Source: Lysobacter firmicutimachus (lineage in GTDB: Bacteria; Pseudomonadota; Gammaproteobacteria; Xanthomonadales; Xanthomonadaceae). From it: DNA of 64,000 nt. Under the pieces are notes generated by a model, which worked only from the letters and a program-made list of their open reading frames with translations, ran no database searches and had not been told where the DNA came from. The DNA is taken from assembly GCF_037027445.1 (NCBI RefSeq), contig NZ_JBANDL010000002.1, positions 4,653,501-4,717,500 on the forward strand, read 5' to 3'. Numbering within the stretch: position 1 is the stretch's first letter; the number at the start of each line of letters is the position of its first letter. A program made the translations under genes and the position numbers. Shown piece by piece: positions 18,218-26,824 of the stretch.

Positions 18218-19398
18218 AGGCGGAAGCTCAGGTCGCCGGCGAGAAAGGCGACGCCGAACTCGACCTCCTTCTCGAAGCCCATCACCTGGAAACGCTCGCC
18301 CATTTCGCTGGGCAGGGTCAGGCGCTTGACCTCATCGAGGCGACGCTGCTTCTCGACCGGATCGGCGATGCGCTCGATCCTTTCCAGCACGCCGGCCAGG
18401 CCATTGCCGAGCAGGAAGCTGGCCTGATTGCAGTAGCCCGCCAGATCGAAGCCAGCGGCCACGCCGGCCTCGACCAGGGCGGTGAAATCGACCGAGGCGG
18501 TGAGGTCCTGCAACCCCGGCCACAGCAGCGGCTCGCCGTGGACGCGATGGCGGTAGTAGGCGCGCAAGGTGCCGTCGGCGCGCTCGGGCGCGTAGTACTC
18601 GCTGCGCGGATAACCGTAGTCGACGAACAACATCGCGCCGCGGCGCAGACCGCCGGACACGGCCTGGATCCAATACGGCAACTGCGGCAGCAGTTCCGAG
18701 CGATAGCCCTCGGCCAGCGGCCGCTCCAGCCGGCGCTCGGCCAGCCGCACGGCGTTGGCGAGGAAATCGTCGGCCGGGCGCAGCGTGCGGGCGAAGCCCT
18801 CGCCGTCGGCGACCACGTACTCCTCGAACACTTCCTCGTTGCGGATCGCGAAACGCGGCGTCGGCAGCGCGTCGATCACTTCGTTGGCGAACAACACGCC
18901 GTCCCACTCGTCGCCGAACGGGCCGTCCGGCCATTCCAGCAAGTCGAACACCGGCGGCACCAAGCGTTCGCGCAGGCGCTCGCGCTGCCGGTGGCGCAGT
19001 TGCGCGCTGGGTTCGAGGATGGCGTAGCGATCGGGCAGCGCGTCGAGTTCGAGCAAGCGCTTGAGCACCACTTCGGCGAACGCGCCGGTGCCGCCGCCCA
19101 ACTCGAGGAACCGCGCCTGCGGACCGATCTGCCGCAGCACCGGCGCCACCGCTTCGGCGACGCAGGCGGCGAACACCGGCCCCAGTTCGGGCGCGGTGAC
19201 GAAATCGCCCTCGGCACCGAACTTGCTCGCGCCGGCGCTGTAGTAGCCCAGACCCGGCGCGTACAAGGCCAGCTCCATGAAGCGCGAGAACGGGATCGCG
19301 CCGCCATGAGCGGCGATCTGCTCATGGATCAGGGCGGACAGGCGCGCGCTGTGCGCCAGCGCATCGGCGTCGGGAGTGGGCAGATCGAAGGAATTCAC
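18214..19398 (-). CDS. SAM-dependent methyltransferase, MidA/NDUFAF7 family
   Basis: This protein of about 394 residues resembles NDUFAF7/MidA, which in mitochondria methylates an arginine of complex I subunit NDUFS2. It shows IPFSRFMELALYAPGLGYYS near the N-terminus, a glycine-rich SAM motif ELGGGTGAFAE, and LFANEVIDALPTPRF and FVDYGYPRSEYY downstream. The start is uncertain: GTG at 19398 gives VNSFDLPTPD, while the frame can extend to 19416. Neither has a good ribosome site. Coupling to the VanZ-like gene is tight. Confidence 0.85.
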   Translation of the reverse strand: MNSFDLPTPDADALAHSARLSALIHEQIAAHGGAIPFSRFMELALYAPGLGYYSAGASKFGAEGDFVTAPELGPVFAACVAEAVAPVLRQIGPQARFLELGGGTGAFAEVVLKRLLELDALPDRYAILEPSAQLRHRQRERLRERLVPPVFDLLEWPDGPFGDEWDGVLFANEVIDALPTPRFAIRNEEVFEEYVVADGEGFARTLRPADDFLANAVRLAERRLERPLAEGYRSELLPQLPYWIQAVSGGLRRGAMLFVDYGYPRSEYYAPERADGTLRAYYRHRVHGEPLLWPGLQDLTASVDFTALVEAGVAAGFDLAGYCNQASFLLGNGLAGVLERIERIADPVEKQRRLDEVKRLTLPSEMGERFQVMGFEKEVEFGVAFLAGDLSFRL

Positions 19399-19479
19399 GT
19401 GATTCGGGGCGCGCACGGGCGCACGGCAAGCGGGCCGTCAGGATACGGCCCGCGGCCCATCCGCGCGACCGCCGCCCCG

Positions 19480-19644
19480 CTGCAGGAGCGGCGTGAGCCG
19501 CGACAGTCGCAGCGGTTTATATCGGCGCTGCGGCCGCAGACCGGGCAAACGGCGCAATCCGCACGATCCGACTGTCCGGACTGCGGCTAGCGCGCTTTGG
19601 AACGTCTCTTCGGTTCGCCGCGGTTCGCGCCGCCCTTACAGGCA
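19480..19644. repeat. family A palindromic element (divergent copy)
   Basis: The left arm is TGCAGGAGCGGCGTGAGCCG followed by CGAC; the right arm is CGGTTCGCGCCGCCCTTACAGG, which has drifted from the consensus. It lies between the methyltransferase start and the stop of the DUF6159-like gene. Confidence 0.65.
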
Positions 19645-19650
19645 GCGCGC

Positions 19651-20481
19651 TCAGCGCCGGACCAGCGCGCTTTCCAGCTGCAGGCCCTCGAAGCCGGCCG
19701 GCAGCTCGCCTTCGTTGGCGTAGCGGTACAACGCGGCCGAATACACTCCGCCGAGCGCGCTCTGGTACACCGCCAGCGCGAGCAGGGCGAGTACGGTCAG
19801 CGCGCCGACCAGTACCGCCAGCGCCGACGACACCAGGCCCAGCAGCCAGGCCAGGCCGAAGCCGGCCAGGCCGGTGCCGACCATGATCGCGGCGAAGGCG
19901 AAGCCGATGCCGACCATGCCGGCGGCGCTTTCGCCCCAGGTGCGCTTGAACAGCGCGACACTGCGCTTGACCGCGTCGACCGGGCCGATGTCCTCGGCCA
20001 CCAGCACCGGCACCACCAGGAAAGTGGCCATGGTCCAGGCCGCGCCGAGCGCGCTGCCGATCAGGCGCACGATGAAGTTGTTGTCGCGATCCTTGAGCGC
20101 CTGCAGGATCATGCCGACGGTCGCGGCGATGGCGGCGTAGCCGGCGATCGAGCCCAGCCGCGCGGTCGCGGCGCGGAAACCGTCGGCCAGGGTCGGGTTG
20201 CCGCCCTCCAGCCGGATCATCGCGCCGCTGACCAGGGCGCAGTTGCAGAAGATGATCACGAAGTACTGGCAGAAATAGAACGCGAACGTCAGCACCGCCG
20301 CGCCGGCGCCGAAGCCGTCGGCGAACGCGTCCATGACCACCACCGGGATCAGGAAGGTGGCCAGCACCACCAGCACGCAGATCGCCGAAATCACCGGGAA
20401 CAGCATCAGCTCCCGATCCGAACGCAACACCGCGGCGCTGGCCTTGACCAGCTCCCAGCTGCGCGAAAGTTTGTCGAACAT
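19651..20481 (-). CDS. DUF6159-like integral membrane protein
   Basis: This 276-residue protein of unknown function begins MFDKLSRSWELVKASAAVLRSDRELMLFPVIS and then shows about six long hydrophobic segments, for example CVLVVLATFLIPVVVMDAF. The N-terminal pattern of Trp/Leu helix, Asp/Arg/Glu and then PxxS is typical of the DUF6159 family. It is probably in the inner membrane. The ATG at 20479-20481 is preceded by GGGGAAGAAC, a usable ribosome site; the longer frame upstream is an Arg/Pro-rich artefact. Confidence 0.75.
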   Translation of the reverse strand: MFDKLSRSWELVKASAAVLRSDRELMLFPVISAICVLVVLATFLIPVVVMDAFADGFGAGAAVLTFAFYFCQYFVIIFCNCALVSGAMIRLEGGNPTLADGFRAATARLGSIAGYAAIAATVGMILQALKDRDNNFIVRLIGSALGAAWTMATFLVVPVLVAEDIGPVDAVKRSVALFKRTWGESAAGMVGIGFAFAAIMVGTGLAGFGLAWLLGLVSSALAVLVGALTVLALLALAVYQSALGGVYSAALYRYANEGELPAGFEGLQLESALVRR

Positions 20482-20804
20482 CGTTCTTCCCCTACGAATT
20501 CCCCGCCGCATCGTCGAACCTGGCGCGGCGATGCGCAAGAGGGGCCGTCGACGGCCCCGGCAAACGATCGCCTTGCGGGCCGGAGGCACGGCAGCGCGTG
20601 CGGCGGGCCGGCGACCGCAAGGCCGGCCGGGAAGTCGGGATTGCACGCCGGCGCGCCGATGCCGAACGCCGCACCCACGCCCCCCCCCTCATGCGGCCGT
20701 TCGCAAGATCGGCCGAGAACGGAACGGGGCCGCCACGCCGGCGCTGCGCGCGTCGCGCACGGCCGGCTCCGGACCACCCTGCGCGATCGCTCAGCGCACG
20801 CGCC
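20482..20804. other. intergenic region, no gene recognised
   Basis: This 323-base stretch lies between the start of the DUF6159-like gene and the folB stop. Open frames here have shadow-type composition on both strands. A run of nine C residues at 20680-20688 is the only notable feature. Confidence 0.5.
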
Positions 20805-21161
20805 TCACGCCGCGCGCGAGCGCTCGATGCGCACTCCCACCCCGCGCGCGCCGCGGATCGCGCTGGGCTTGGTCAGCTTGAGCCGTACCCGGCTCACCCC
20901 GAATTCCTCGATCACGATCGCCGCGACCCGCTCGGCCAGCGTCTCGACCAGACCGAACTGCGACTGCCCCACGTACTGCGCGATACGGTCGCTGATCGCC
21001 TTGTAGTCCAGGGTATCGCCGATCGCGTCGCTGGCCGCCGGCACCCGGTTGTCGAAGTCCATTTCCAGATCGAACACCAGCGGCTGACGGATCTTGCGTT
21101 CCCAATCGTAAATGCCGATCACGGCCTCGAGCTCGAGGCCTTCGATGAAGACGTGGTCCAT
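20805..21161 (-). CDS. folB: dihydroneopterin aldolase
   Basis: This 118-residue enzyme of folate synthesis converts 7,8-dihydroneopterin to 6-hydroxymethyl-7,8-dihydropterin and glycolaldehyde. The N-terminal DHVFIEGLELEAVIGIYDWER with the conserved Glu and Tyr, then QPLVFDLEMDFD, DYKAISDRI and LVETLAERVA, are diagnostic. The length is normal. The ATG is immediately preceded by a family B repeat arm (CCCGAATCCCCGCCCCC on the coding strand) in place of a Shine-Dalgarno sequence. The gene follows tsaD on the same strand. Confidence 0.94.
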   Translation of the reverse strand: MDHVFIEGLELEAVIGIYDWERKIRQPLVFDLEMDFDNRVPAASDAIGDTLDYKAISDRIAQYVGQSQFGLVETLAERVAAIVIEEFGVSRVRLKLTKPSAIRGARGVGVRIERSRAA

Positions 21162-21162
21162 G

Positions 21163-21324
21163 GGGGCGGGGATTCGGGATTGGGGATTGGGATTGGTAGA
21201 AGCGGGGCCATGGTAGGCGGTGTAGCGGGGATTGGTGATTGAGGATTGGCAAAGGCGGGGAACGGGCAAGGCGCCAGCCATTCGCGGACCCGCTCTTGCC
21301 AATCCCCAATCCCCAATCCCGGCC
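21163..21324. repeat. family B element between tsaD and folB
   Basis: GGGATTCGGGATTGGGGATT starts near 21169, a second partial copy GGGATTGGTGATTGAGGATT lies near 21228, and the complementary arm CCAATCCCCAATCCCCAATC spans about 21299-21318. The element fills nearly the whole gap and abuts the folB start. Confidence 0.75.
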
Positions 21325-21326
21325 CC

Positions 21327-22349
21327 TCAGACCTCCCGCAATAACGCCATGTCCCAGCGCGGCGTCACCTTGACCGCGGCGTCCTCGTGCTGGCCGGCTT
21401 CCAGGCGCAGTGCGCCGGCGTAGGCGATCATCGCGCCGTTGTCGGTGCAGAAGGCCGGGCGCGGGAAGCAGACCCGGCCGCCGCGCTTTTCCGCCATCGC
21501 CGCCAGCTTGGCGCGCAGGCGGCGGTTGGCGCCGACGCCGCCGGCGACCACCAGGGTGTCGCAGCCGGCCGCGTCGAGGGCGCGCTGGCACTTGATCGCC
21601 AGGGTGTCGACCACCGCGTCTTCGAAGCCGCGGGCGATGTCGGCGCGGGTCTGGTCGCTGCGGTCGCTGTTCTGCCAGGCCAGCAGGACCTGGGTCTTGA
21701 GTCCGCTGAAGCTGAAGTCCAGGCCGGGCCGGTCGGTCATCGGCCGGGCGAACTTGAACCGGCCCGGCACGCCGAGCTCGGCCTGGGCGGCCAATTGCGG
21801 TCCCCCCGGATACGGCAATCCCATCAGCTTGGCGGTCTTGTCGAAGGCCTCGCCGGCAGCGTCGTCCAGGGTCTCGCCGAGCAGGCGGTAGCGGCCGATG
21901 GCGTCGACCGCGACCAGTTGGGTGTGGCCGCCGGACACCAGCAGGGCCACGAACGGCGGTTGCGGCCGGCCCAGCGGGTCGTCCTCCATCAGCGGCGCCA
22001 GCAGGTGGCCTTCCATGTGGTGGATGGCCACCGCCGGCACGTCCAGGGCCCAGGCCAAGGCGCGGGCGACCCCGGCCCCGACCAGCAGGGCGCCGACCAG
22101 GCCCGGGCCGGCGGTGTAGGCCACCCCGTCCAGGTCTTGCGGGCGCAGGTCCGATTCGGCCAGGGTCTGGCGGATCAGCGGCAGCAGCTTGCGCACGTGG
22201 TCGCGACTGGCCAACTCCGGCACCACCCCGCCGTATTCGGCGTGCAGGGCGATCTGGCTGTAGAGGGCATGGGCGCGCAGCCCGGCCCGGGTGTCGTAGA
22301 CGGCGACGCCGGTCTCGTCGCAGCTGGTCTCGATGCCGAGGACCTTCAT
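21327..22349 (-). CDS. tsaD: tRNA N6-adenosine threonylcarbamoyltransferase TsaD
   Basis: This 340-residue ASKHA-fold protein transfers threonylcarbamoyl to A37 of ANN-decoding tRNAs together with TsaB and TsaE. It starts [19 protein letters not shown], has the metal-binding HMEGH (in [13 protein letters not shown]), [11 protein letters not shown] and the C-terminal [13 protein letters not shown] and [12 protein letters not shown]. The length matches the family. It diverges from rpsU, a gene order common in gammaproteobacteria. Confidence 0.97.
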   Translation of the reverse strand: MKVLGIETSCDETGVAVYDTRAGLRAHALYSQIALHAEYGGVVPELASRDHVRKLLPLIRQTLAESDLRPQDLDGVAYTAGPGLVGALLVGAGVARALAWALDVPAVAIHHMEGHLLAPLMEDDPLGRPQPPFVALLVSGGHTQLVAVDAIGRYRLLGETLDDAAGEAFDKTAKLMGLPYPGGPQLAAQAELGVPGRFKFARPMTDRPGLDFSFSGLKTQVLLAWQNSDRSDQTRADIARGFEDAVVDTLAIKCQRALDAAGCDTLVVAGGVGANRRLRAKLAAMAEKRGGRVCFPRPAFCTDNGAMIAYAGALRLEAGQHEDAAVKVTPRWDMALLREV

Positions 22350-22407
22350 CGGAGCACCCCGCCGGCCGCCGTTTTCTGGGAGAATGTCGCGTTCATGGGG
22401 GTGTATG

Positions 22408-22437
22408 TTGCACCTTCCGCAGGACCGTCGCTATAAT
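22408..22437 (+). promoter_or_regulatory. sigma70 promoter of rpsU
   Basis: TTGCAC at 22408-22413 and a perfect TATAAT at 22432-22437 are separated by 18 bases. Transcription would begin near 22444, about 42 bases before the rpsU start. Confidence 0.75.
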
Positions 22438-22485
22438 GCGCGGCTCTCCCGGTCTGCCCGGGCCGGTTCCCTAACGAGATAACGT

Positions 22486-22701
22486 ATGCCCAGCGTCAAA
22501 GTCCGCGAAAACGAGCCTTTCGAATTTGCCCTGCGCCGCTTCAAGCGCACCTGCGAGAAGGCCGGCGTTCTGGCCGAGACCCGCAAGCGCGAGTTCTACG
22601 AAAAGCCGACGCAGGAACGCAAGCGCAAGGCCGCGGCTGCGGTGAAGCGTCAGGCTCGCCGCGCTTCGCGCGACGTTACCAAGCGTCAGCGCCTGTACTG
22701 A
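22486..22701 (+). CDS. rpsU: 30S ribosomal protein S21
   Basis: This 71-residue basic protein of the small subunit helps mRNA engagement during initiation. [20 protein letters not shown] at the N-terminus and the Arg/Lys-rich C-terminus are diagnostic and full length. It lies downstream of a strong promoter and is followed by an intrinsic terminator, so the downstream genes yqeY to dnaG depend on read-through or on their own promoters. Confidence 0.98.
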   Translation: MPSVKVRENEPFEFALRRFKRTCEKAGVLAETRKREFYEKPTQERKRKAAAAVKRQARRASRDVTKRQRLY

Positions 22702-22753
22702 TCGCCCGTTCCGCGCCGCTCGGCCTCGGGTCGATGCGCGCGCGTAGCGAGCA

Positions 22754-22790
22754 AGAAGCCGGCCGCGCCTCGGGCGCCGCCGGCTTTTTG
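22754..22790 (+). terminator. terminator after rpsU
   Basis: AAGCCGGC pairs with GCCGGCTT, followed by TTT, about 55 bases after the rpsU stop. It would let S21 be made in excess over DnaG. Confidence 0.75.
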
Positions 22791-22797
22791 CGTTTCC

Positions 22798-22893
22798 AGC
22801 CGGGATGACGGGATGGGAGAGTCGGGATTCGCAAAGCCCGCAGCCTCCCGTTCCTTCGCCCGCCCCTGCCAATCCCCCATCCCGAATCCCCGC
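22798..22893. repeat. family B element upstream of yqeY
   Basis: A left arm GATGGGAGAGTCGGGATTCG and a right arm CCAATCCCCCATCCCGAATC flank about 35 bases. The right arm ends CCCCGCCC directly before the yqeY ATG. Confidence 0.7.
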
Positions 22894-22895
22894 CC

Positions 22896-23342
22896 ATGAG
22901 CCTCAAACAACGCCTCACCGAAGACATGAAGGCCGCGATGAAGAGCGGCGACAAGCAGTCCCTGGGCGTGATCCGCCTGATCAACGCCGCGCTCAAGCAG
23001 AAGGAAGTCGACGAGCGCATCGAGCTGGACGACACCGCGGTGATCGCGGTGCTCGACAAGATGGTCAAGCAGCGCCGCGACTCGGTCAGCCAGTACCAGG
23101 CGGCGGCCCGCGAGGACCTGGCCCAGGTCGAGCGCGACGAAATCACCGTGATCGAACGCTATCTGCCGGCCAAGCTGGGCGAGGCCGAGATCCTGGCCGT
23201 GGTCGACGCGGTCATCGCCGAGGTCGGCGCGAGCGCGCCGGCCGACCTGGGCAAGCTGATGGGCCCGCTCAAGGCCAAGCTGGCCGGCAAGGCCGACATG
23301 GGCCAGGTTTCCGCCCTGGCCAAGCAGCGCCTGGCCGGCTGA
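22896..23342 (+). CDS. GatB/YqeY domain-containing protein
   Basis: This 148-residue protein has the helical YqeY domain related to the tail of the GatB amidotransferase subunit: MSLKQRLTEDMKAAMKSGD, LGVIRLINAALKQKEVDER, ERDEITVIERYLP and GKLMGPLKAKLAGKADM. Its precise role is unknown; a tRNA-linked function has been suggested because of the GatB similarity. It lies between rpsU and dnaG, as in many proteobacteria. A family B arm takes the place of a ribosome site. Confidence 0.92.
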   Translation: MSLKQRLTEDMKAAMKSGDKQSLGVIRLINAALKQKEVDERIELDDTAVIAVLDKMVKQRRDSVSQYQAAAREDLAQVERDEITVIERYLPAKLGEAEILAVVDAVIAEVGASAPADLGKLMGPLKAKLAGKADMGQVSALAKQRLAG

Positions 23343-23463
23343 GCAGCCGTCGCCGCACAACCCGCCGCGCCTTCGCGCGCGGCCGCAGGACCCGGACGCC
23401 GCCCACGGCGGCGTCCTTCACCGGCCACGAGCGATTCTCTGGCCGCACATCAGGAGGTGTCCC

Positions 23464-23739
23464 ATGAAACTGCGCCATCGCGCCCGCCCCGACTGCTTTC
23501 GAGACCGCGCCCGCGGTTGAGCTCACCCGCAAGCGTCGCCAGGGCTATCCCTCCGAAACTCAGGTCGGCCGCGGCCGCCGCTTCGTCCACGGCGACAAGG
23601 AACTGGTCGAGAAGCTGGGCCGCAACGACCTCTGCCCCTGCGGTTCGGCACGGAGGTTCAAGAGAATTGCTGTCTGCACAGCGGTCGTCACGACGGCGTC
23701 GGCCGTCACGACTACCATCGCGACCGCCGCTGCGACTGA
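23464..23739 (+). pseudogene. SEC-C zinc-motif protein, interrupted by two compensating frameshifts
   Basis: A near-perfect ribosome site (AGGAGGTG) precedes ATG at 23464. The first frame gives [10 protein letters not shown] and stops at 23518. One base out, from about 23495, the reading continues [20 protein letters not shown] and later [17 protein letters not shown], a clear SEC-C zinc-binding half-motif. At about 23660 the frame returns to the original one and gives [19 protein letters not shown] to a TGA at 23737. Read together, the pieces form one protein of about 91 residues with a CxC...CC zinc site. Either the gene is decayed, or two indels were introduced in sequencing. Confidence 0.7.
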
Positions 23740-23838
23740 ACGCGGCGCAGGCACGCGCCTGAGCATCGCCGCCACGCCCGCCTGAGCCGACCCCGGCATA
23801 CTGAGGGCGACGCCGCACGCGTCGCCCTCTTCGGCCGC

Positions 23839-24762
23839 ATGTCCCCCGACCCCAGCCCGCCCGCGCCGCCTTCCGACTCCGACGCCCCGGCCGAGCGCAT
23901 CAGCGCCCTGCAGGCGCGGCTGCAGCGCAGTGCGCCGGCGCAGTTGCTGGAGCGCTTCTTCGAGTACGACCTGCTGGCCCTGGCCGCGGCGCTGTCGTTC
24001 TACACCCTGCTGTCGCTGGCGCCGCTGGTGCTGTTGCTGCTGTGGCTGACCACGGCGCTGTATCCCTCGGCGCAGGAAGAATTCTTCCGCCAGATCGGCC
24101 AATTGGTCGGCAGCGAAGTCGAGGGCACGGCGCGGCTGATCGTCGCCAATGCCGAACACCGGCCCGACACCGGGTCGCTGGCCGCCGGCTTCGGCGTGCT
24201 GGCGCTGCTGGTCGGCGCCTCGGCGGTGTTCGGCCAGTTGCAGGCGGCGCTGAACCGGGTGTTCCGCAGCGACGCCCAGCGCCTGGGCGGGGTCTTGGCC
24301 TGGCTGCGCAAGCGCCTGCTCTCGTTCGGCATGGCGATCAGCGTCGGCTTCCTGCTGGTGGTGTCGATGGCGGTGCAGGCGGCGCTGCAGCTGCTGATCG
24401 CCTACCTGCCCGACCTGCTGCCGCTGGTCGCCGGCGTCGTCTCGTTCCTGCTCTACGCGCTGGTCTTCGCCGCCATGTACCGCTGGCTGCCGGACCGGCC
24501 GGTCGGCCGCCGCCGCGCCCTGCTCGGCGGCGCCCTGACCGCGGCCATGTTCATGCTCGGCCGCAGCGCGATCGGCCTGTACCTAGGCCAGGCCAGCCTC
24601 GGCAGCGCCTACGGCCCGGCCGGCGGCCTGGTGGTGATGCTGGTATGGATGTACTACTGCGCCGTGGTGTTCCTGCTCGGCGCGCTGATCACCGCGACGC
24701 TGGAGGAACGCGCACGGCTGCGCCGGCGCCTGAGCGAGGCGCGCGCCGCCGCATCGGCCTGA
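23839..24762 (+). CDS. YihY/BrkB family inner membrane protein
   Basis: This 307-residue membrane protein has about six hydrophobic segments. The motifs ALAAALSFYTLLSLAPLVLL near the start and YGPAGGLVVMLVWMYYCAVVFLLGA near the end are hallmarks of the YihY/BrkB family. The old ribonuclease BN annotation for this family is incorrect, and its real function is unsettled. It lies between the SEC-C remnant and dnaG on the same strand. Confidence 0.9.
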   Translation: MSPDPSPPAPPSDSDAPAERISALQARLQRSAPAQLLERFFEYDLLALAAALSFYTLLSLAPLVLLLLWLTTALYPSAQEEFFRQIGQLVGSEVEGTARLIVANAEHRPDTGSLAAGFGVLALLVGASAVFGQLQAALNRVFRSDAQRLGGVLAWLRKRLLSFGMAISVGFLLVVSMAVQAALQLLIAYLPDLLPLVAGVVSFLLYALVFAAMYRWLPDRPVGRRRALLGGALTAAMFMLGRSAIGLYLGQASLGSAYGPAGGLVVMLVWMYYCAVVFLLGALITATLEERARLRRRLSEARAAASA

Positions 24763-24863
24763 GCCAGCGGCCGCACCCGGCCACGCCCCGCCGACGCCGC
24801 GCATGGCATCCTAGGCGCCGATCCATCAAGCAGCGATCGCGCCCGATGCCCGGGCGCCCCGGC

Positions 24864-26612
24864 ATGGCGCGCATTCCCGACGGCTTCATCGACGACCTCC
24901 TCGCCCGCACCGACATCGTCGAGGTGGTCGGCTCGCGCGTGCCGCTGAAGCGGCAGGGCAAGGAGTATTCGGCGCGCTGCCCGTTCCACGACGAACGCTC
25001 GCCTTCGTTCTGGGTTTCGCCGACCAAGCAGTTCTATCACTGCTTCGGCTGCGGCGCGCACGGCACCGCGATCAGCTTCCTGATGAACTACGACCGGCTC
25101 GAGTTCCTCGACGCGGTCGACGAGCTGGCCAAGCGGATCGGCGTGGAAGTTCCGCGCGACACCCGCTCGCGCAACCAGGATTCCGACACCCAGGACCTGT
25201 ACACCGCGGTCGAGGCGGCGCAGCGCTTCTTCCTGCGCCAGTACGCGGCCAGCGGCAAGGCCCAGGGCTATCTCGACGCGCGCGGGGTCAGCATCGACAT
25301 CCGCGACCGCTTTGGCATCGGCTACGCGCCGGACGGCTTCAACGGTCTGCGCGACGCGCTCGGCACCGATGAGCGGCGGATGAAGCTGCTCGAACGCGCC
25401 GGCCTGTTCTCCAAGAACGAAAGCGGCCGCGTGTACGACAAGTTCCGCGACCGGGTGATGTTCCCGATCCACGACCGCCGCGGCCGGGTGATCGCGTTCG
25501 GCGGCCGCGTGCTCGACAAGGAAGACGGCCCCAAGTACCTCAACTCGCCGGAAACCCCGCTGTTCCACAAGGGCCGCGAGCTGTACGGGCTGTGGCAGGT
25601 GCGCCAGGCGCACAACAAGATCCCGCGCCTGATCGTGGTCGAAGGCTATATGGACGTGATCGCGCTGTTCCAGCACGGCGTCGACACCGCGGTGGCGACG
25701 CTGGGCACGGCGACCACGCCCGATCACGCCGAGCTGCTGTTCCGCAATGCCGCCGACGTCTACTTCTGCTTCGACGGCGACCGCGCCGGCCGCGGCGCGG
25801 CCTGGAAGGCGGTGGAGTCGGTACTGCCGCGGATGAAGGACGGGCGCCAGGCCTTCTTCCTGTTCCTGCCCGACGGCGAGGACCCCGACAGCCTGGTGCG
25901 CCAGGAAGGCGCCGAAGGTTTCGACCATCGCCTGCGCGAGGCGATGCCGCTGTCGCAGTTCCTGTTCGACACGCTCGCCGCCGACGTCAATCTCAACACG
26001 CTGGAAGGCAAAGGCCGCCTGGCCGAGCGCGCCAAGCCCTTGCTGGCGCAGATTCCCGACGGGGCCTTCGGCGACCTGATGAAGCAGCGCCTGACCGAGC
26101 TGACCGGGGTCGGCGCGCGCGCCGCCGCGCCGGAAACGCATGTGCCGGCGCAGCGCGCCCACGGCGGCGGCCGCGCCGCGCCGACGCCCAAGCGCTCGCT
26201 GGTGCGCAGCGCGATCGCGATCGTGTTGCAGAAGCCCTCGCTGGCCGCGGCGTTGGCGCCGCCCTACCGCTTCGCCCAACTGCGCCAGCCGGGCATCGAA
26301 CTGCTGACCGCGATCGTCGACCTGGTCCAGCAGCGGCCGGAAATCAGCACCGGCGCCCTGCTCGAGCACTTCGCCGAGCACGAACAGGCCGCCGCGCTGC
26401 AGAAGCTGGCCAGCCAGACGCTGCCCGGCAGCGACGACACCCTGCAGCGCGAATTCCTCGATGCGATCGCCCAGCTCGACAAGCAGACCGTCGAGCAGCG
26501 CCTGGCCGAACTGCAGAGCCAGCAGCGCGAAGCCGGCCTCAACGAGGACGAAAAACGCGAGCTGCTGTCGCTGCTGCAGGCGCGCCTGGCGCGGCCCACG
26601 GCCAAGGCCTGA
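24864..26612 (+). CDS. dnaG: DNA primase
   Basis: This 582-residue primase makes RNA primers at the replication fork. The N-terminal CHC2 zinc finger (CPFHDERSPSF ... FYHCFGCGAHG) is followed by the TOPRIM core with VVEGYMDVIAL and CFDGDRAGRGAAWKAVE, and a C-terminal helicase-binding region. The start at 24864 (MARIPDGFIDDLLARTDIVE) is the usual one; an ATG at 24846 is a six-residue alternative. The gene lies 101 bp downstream of the yihY-like gene. No rpoD follows: the next gene is on the other strand beyond a repeat. Confidence 0.96.
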   Translation: MARIPDGFIDDLLARTDIVEVVGSRVPLKRQGKEYSARCPFHDERSPSFWVSPTKQFYHCFGCGAHGTAISFLMNYDRLEFLDAVDELAKRIGVEVPRDTRSRNQDSDTQDLYTAVEAAQRFFLRQYAASGKAQGYLDARGVSIDIRDRFGIGYAPDGFNGLRDALGTDERRMKLLERAGLFSKNESGRVYDKFRDRVMFPIHDRRGRVIAFGGRVLDKEDGPKYLNSPETPLFHKGRELYGLWQVRQAHNKIPRLIVVEGYMDVIALFQHGVDTAVATLGTATTPDHAELLFRNAADVYFCFDGDRAGRGAAWKAVESVLPRMKDGRQAFFLFLPDGEDPDSLVRQEGAEGFDHRLREAMPLSQFLFDTLAADVNLNTLEGKGRLAERAKPLLAQIPDGAFGDLMKQRLTELTGVGARAAAPETHVPAQRAHGGGRAAPTPKRSLVRSAIAIVLQKPSLAAALAPPYRFAQLRQPGIELLTAIVDLVQQRPEISTGALLEHFAEHEQAAALQKLASQTLPGSDDTLQREFLDAIAQLDKQTVEQRLAELQSQQREAGLNEDEKRELLSLLQARLARPTAKA

Positions 26613-26621
26613 GCGACCCCG

Positions 26622-26822
26622 CTTCCTGCAGGAACGGCGCGCCGCTTTTTCCTGTAGGAGCGGCGTGAGCCGCGACCAACCGCAGCGATGATCGAAAGCG
26701 CAGTGGCCGAAGCCCGGCCATTCGGATCGCCATGGCCGCTCATGCCGGCCATCCGGGCTTCGGCGCGAACGCTTGCGCACGCCGCTGCGGTTGGTCGCGG
26801 CTCACGCCGCTCCTGCAATGGC
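26622..26822. repeat. family A palindromic element after dnaG
   Basis: The left arm CTGTAGGAGCGGCGTGAGCC and GCGACCAACCGCAGC begins near 26652, preceded by a fragment CTGCAGGAACGGCG. The right arm GCTGCGGTTGGTCGCGGCTC and ACGCCGCTCCTGCA ends near 26818. The interior CCGAAGCCCGGCCATTCGG pairs with CCATCCGGGCTTCGG. It lies between convergent genes. Confidence 0.8.
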
Positions 26823-26824
26823 CG

